A stretch of DNA of 64,000 bases, taken from the NCBI GenBank assembly GCA_964036155.1, contig OZ038423.1, positions 34,859,249 through 34,923,248 of the forward strand. The letters are read 5' to 3'. Below are positions 61,801-64,000 of the stretch, one piece after another. This DNA comes from Diploscapter coronatus. Its lineage: Eukaryota > Nematoda > Chromadorea > Rhabditida > Rhabditidae. The position numbers and the translations under genes were made by a program. Under the pieces are notes generated by a model that saw only the letters and a program-made list of their open reading frames with translations, had not been told where the DNA came from and searched no databases. How positions within the stretch are numbered: position 1 is the stretch's first letter; every line of letters starts with the position of its first letter.

Positions 61801-63109
61801 ACGATGAATGACTACAAACTGCTGTCTGAACTGGTCGCAGACATCATTCCTCCCGATTCGGAGGTAACTTCATAGATTTTCGCGTTTCAATGCGATATTA
61901 TTCAATCTTTTTTTCGAATTCTGAATAGCCCTTTCTGATAGAAAATTTCTATTTTATTGAAAATAATTTAAAACTTTTAGAGCCAGACTTGAAAATTTGC
62001 AATTATTTTTAAAGCATTGACGGAATCGTTGATTTCATGATCTTACTTTCTAAGTTGCAGATAATCAATTTGGATTCGGCGATAGGCACGGTCGAGCGCC
62101 GCATCTTCGAGTTGCGTCTGGCTGTGGGCGATAAGCAGCACGTCATCTACGGCAAGGAGGAGGTCGACAGTCTCAACAGGTGTCGAACAATCCAGGTCGA
62201 GCGTTTTTAAAACGAATAACCCATAAGTGATAGTCATTTCTTTGGAATTATAATGCTACAATTACTGATGTATGAAGCTCTTCATTTTTTGAACTAGAAC
62301 TCTCAAATTTTCTCCGAGTTGAACTTGACTAGACTTCGATAAAATTTTCCGAATTGAACTTAAAATCGACATTTTCTCAAAAATTTAACTCGAACCTATT
62401 GGCAAGTTCAAGTTCGAGTTTCAAAATTCCTGTTTAAAATCCATTGCAATTCTGAAACCTTGATTTAAAATTAATCCTGAGGTTTAATTTGAAACAACGG
62501 AATATCTTTTCAGCTGGCGAATCAGACTGCGAAATTGGACGAGGTGCTAGACTCTCCGGACAGCTCTATCATTCCGGACATGGTCGAACAGTTAGTCTTC
62601 ATCCTCTTTATCCCTGTCTGTTAGTTCATCTCCTCATTTTAGAGTGTCCATCTTCGACAGCGATCCAGATCCGGACTTCTCCGATGCAGTAGGATCAATT
62701 GCCATATTAAAAATACTTTCTTACTTAAGAAATATGTCATTCACTAACTAACGATTTGGCAATCATTGTCAGCACTTTGAAAAGTCGGCATTTTGAAATG
62801 CACTTCCAAATCTATTTTTATGAAAATCGGCAGAAATCATCCCTAGCATTACATCTGAAAGAAGGCGTATGATATTTTAAAGTGTTGCCGAGTTGTACGT
62901 CCACTATTCTTTTTTTATCTTGTGAAACTGCCAGAATCCAATTGTCAAACATGCTAATTCCGAATCGTCCCACTAGCATGCTTTTTCATTTGATTTTTCT
63001 AATTTTCAAATTATATGCATAATGATCAAGCATAACTTACAGCACATTAGTATGAATTCAGGATGATGACTACCCGGACTACGATGATTTTGAGGATGAC
63101 GACTACTGA
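58898..63109 (+). CDS. F-box protein with acidic C-terminal tail, 422 aa
   Basis: 12 exons: 58898-58933, 58990-59118, 59454-59609, 60025-60129, 60423-60551, 60845-60940, 61151-61288, 61690-61863, 62061-62195, 62514-62590, 62643-62688, 63062-63109 (1269 nt). All introns but the last two are phase 0. An F-box-like helix pair (HWSRLPVEMQIEILKQ, residues about 38-53) follows an acidic leader. A Leu-rich body continues to about residue 390, and the last two exons add an Asp/Tyr-rich tail (DDDYPDYDDFEDDDY). Probable substrate adaptor of an SCF ligase; no substrate domain was recognised. Exons 60423 and 60845 both follow AAG acceptors (TTTAAG, GTTAAG). Length and layout match the divergent neighbour, so they may be an old inverted duplication; sequence similarity beyond the F-box is weak by eye. 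Confidence 0.75.
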
Positions 63110-64000
63110 ACTAGCCACTTCATCTGCACTCGATCATCTCCACTTCCTCCTTCCCCTTCACTAATTCAAACTCGTACATATATCTCAGCCAAACAACACA
63201 AGTATTGTATTTGACATTATTCATTCCGTTTTTCAAAAGGTCATACAGATATTCTCTTTCAAAACCGGTCATTTTATTCAATTTAGTCACTATTTATTGT
63301 TTTCCGCTTTCTTTCTTCAGGCTAATTTTGAATCATAGTCCTTTGAAGATTTGTTTCTCTTCTGTTAATTTTATTAACAGCTACAATCGGTCGTTATGAC
63401 ATTCTATGGGGGTTTTTTTCTATCACTTATTATCCAACTTCTTTCATCTCTTCTATTTGGTCGATCTCATTTATTTACAGCTATTACGGTTCGGTGTCCT
63501 TCTTTGCTTTACTTTATCGTTTCATAAACATGTTATTTAATATCTGTATTTTTTGCTATTTTTAATTCGAGCATGGGAAAGAGACATTTCTCTTCTTCAA
63601 ATCCGAAGTTAATAAGGGTCTTTTCCCACATTACCTGAACTAGTGAAAATTTTCTCGACTTATTATTTTTATCATGCAGCTTATATCTTTGAATGAAAGA
63701 TAACTGTTGGTAGCGATGATATTGAGAGCCTTTACGGTTCTTTAAGACTATAACTGCATCTATTTCAAAGCGGACAATTCAAACTAATTAAATTGCATTA
63801 TATGACATTTTCATGCGCAACTGCATCATCGTAATCAAAGATGGTTCGAAATAAGCATCGTGAAACATCAAAATCAAAATTTGATTTAAGGAAGTTCATT
63901 TGAGGAACGAATTTTTACGCGAACATCTTGGCAATTTTTTGTTAACTGAAAGAAAACGATGAATTTTTCCTACCAAAGGTTTATTTTCCGTTTGGAACTG
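63110..64000. other. Right flank, no gene recognised
   Basis: 3' region of the plus-strand F-box gene followed by AT-rich sequence. No exon chain seen to the end of the window. Confidence 0.5.

Noticed and set aside
1..64000. Search for tRNA genes, rRNA, CRISPR arrays and operons with short gaps
   Set aside because: No tRNA A/B-box pair with cloverleaf, no rRNA, and no repeat-spacer array was seen. Gaps between same-strand genes are longer than typical nematode operon spacing.

Overview
The window looks like nuclear DNA of a nematode. The genes are cut into many small exons by introns as short as 41-45 nt that mostly end in TTTCAG, gene starts often sit a few bases after an acceptor-like TTTCAG (as at spliced-leader trans-splice sites), and there are two tandem nuclear receptors of the HNF4-derived kind expanded in nematodes. 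Genus cannot be fixed; a rhabditid is an inference. All models below were assembled by hand from splice sites, reading phase and family similarity. Twelve models, with about 130 introns, each close in frame.

Layout. 844-7815 (-): probable aerolysin-fold ETX/MTX2-like protein. 9676-13116 (-): ZDHHC6-type palmitoyltransferase. 13708-16559 (-): ALY/REF mRNA-export adaptor. It shares a 249-bp divergent promoter with DDB1 (+, 16809-25442, 31 exons), the adaptor of CUL4 ubiquitin ligases. 26075-31049 and 32276-35208 (+): tandem GABA transaminase paralogues. 35301-35954 and 36397-36798 (-): two small secreted proteins that long-ORF scans miss. 42195-46801 and 47600-53212 (+): tandem nuclear hormone receptors; the second carries a decayed Tc1-like transposon in intron 1. 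54970-57973 (-) and 58898-63109 (+): divergent F-box proteins. Several genes are housekeeping (mRNA export, ubiquitin ligase, palmitoylation, GABA catabolism). The receptor, F-box and GABA-T pairs are local duplications.

The most unusual signal is in splicing. Eight of about 130 introns need a GC donor, four acceptors read GAG and five read AAG, and one GABA-T2 intron appears to end in GG. Inverted-repeat (MITE-like) elements sit in several introns. One makes up nearly the whole of an intron that splits the zinc-finger P-box of the second receptor and leaves a 16-nt micro-exon; the neighbouring paralogue lacks this intron. This is a good candidate for a transposon-derived intron (introner).

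Limits: starts, UTRs and very short exons are inferred without transcript data, and no database search was possible.
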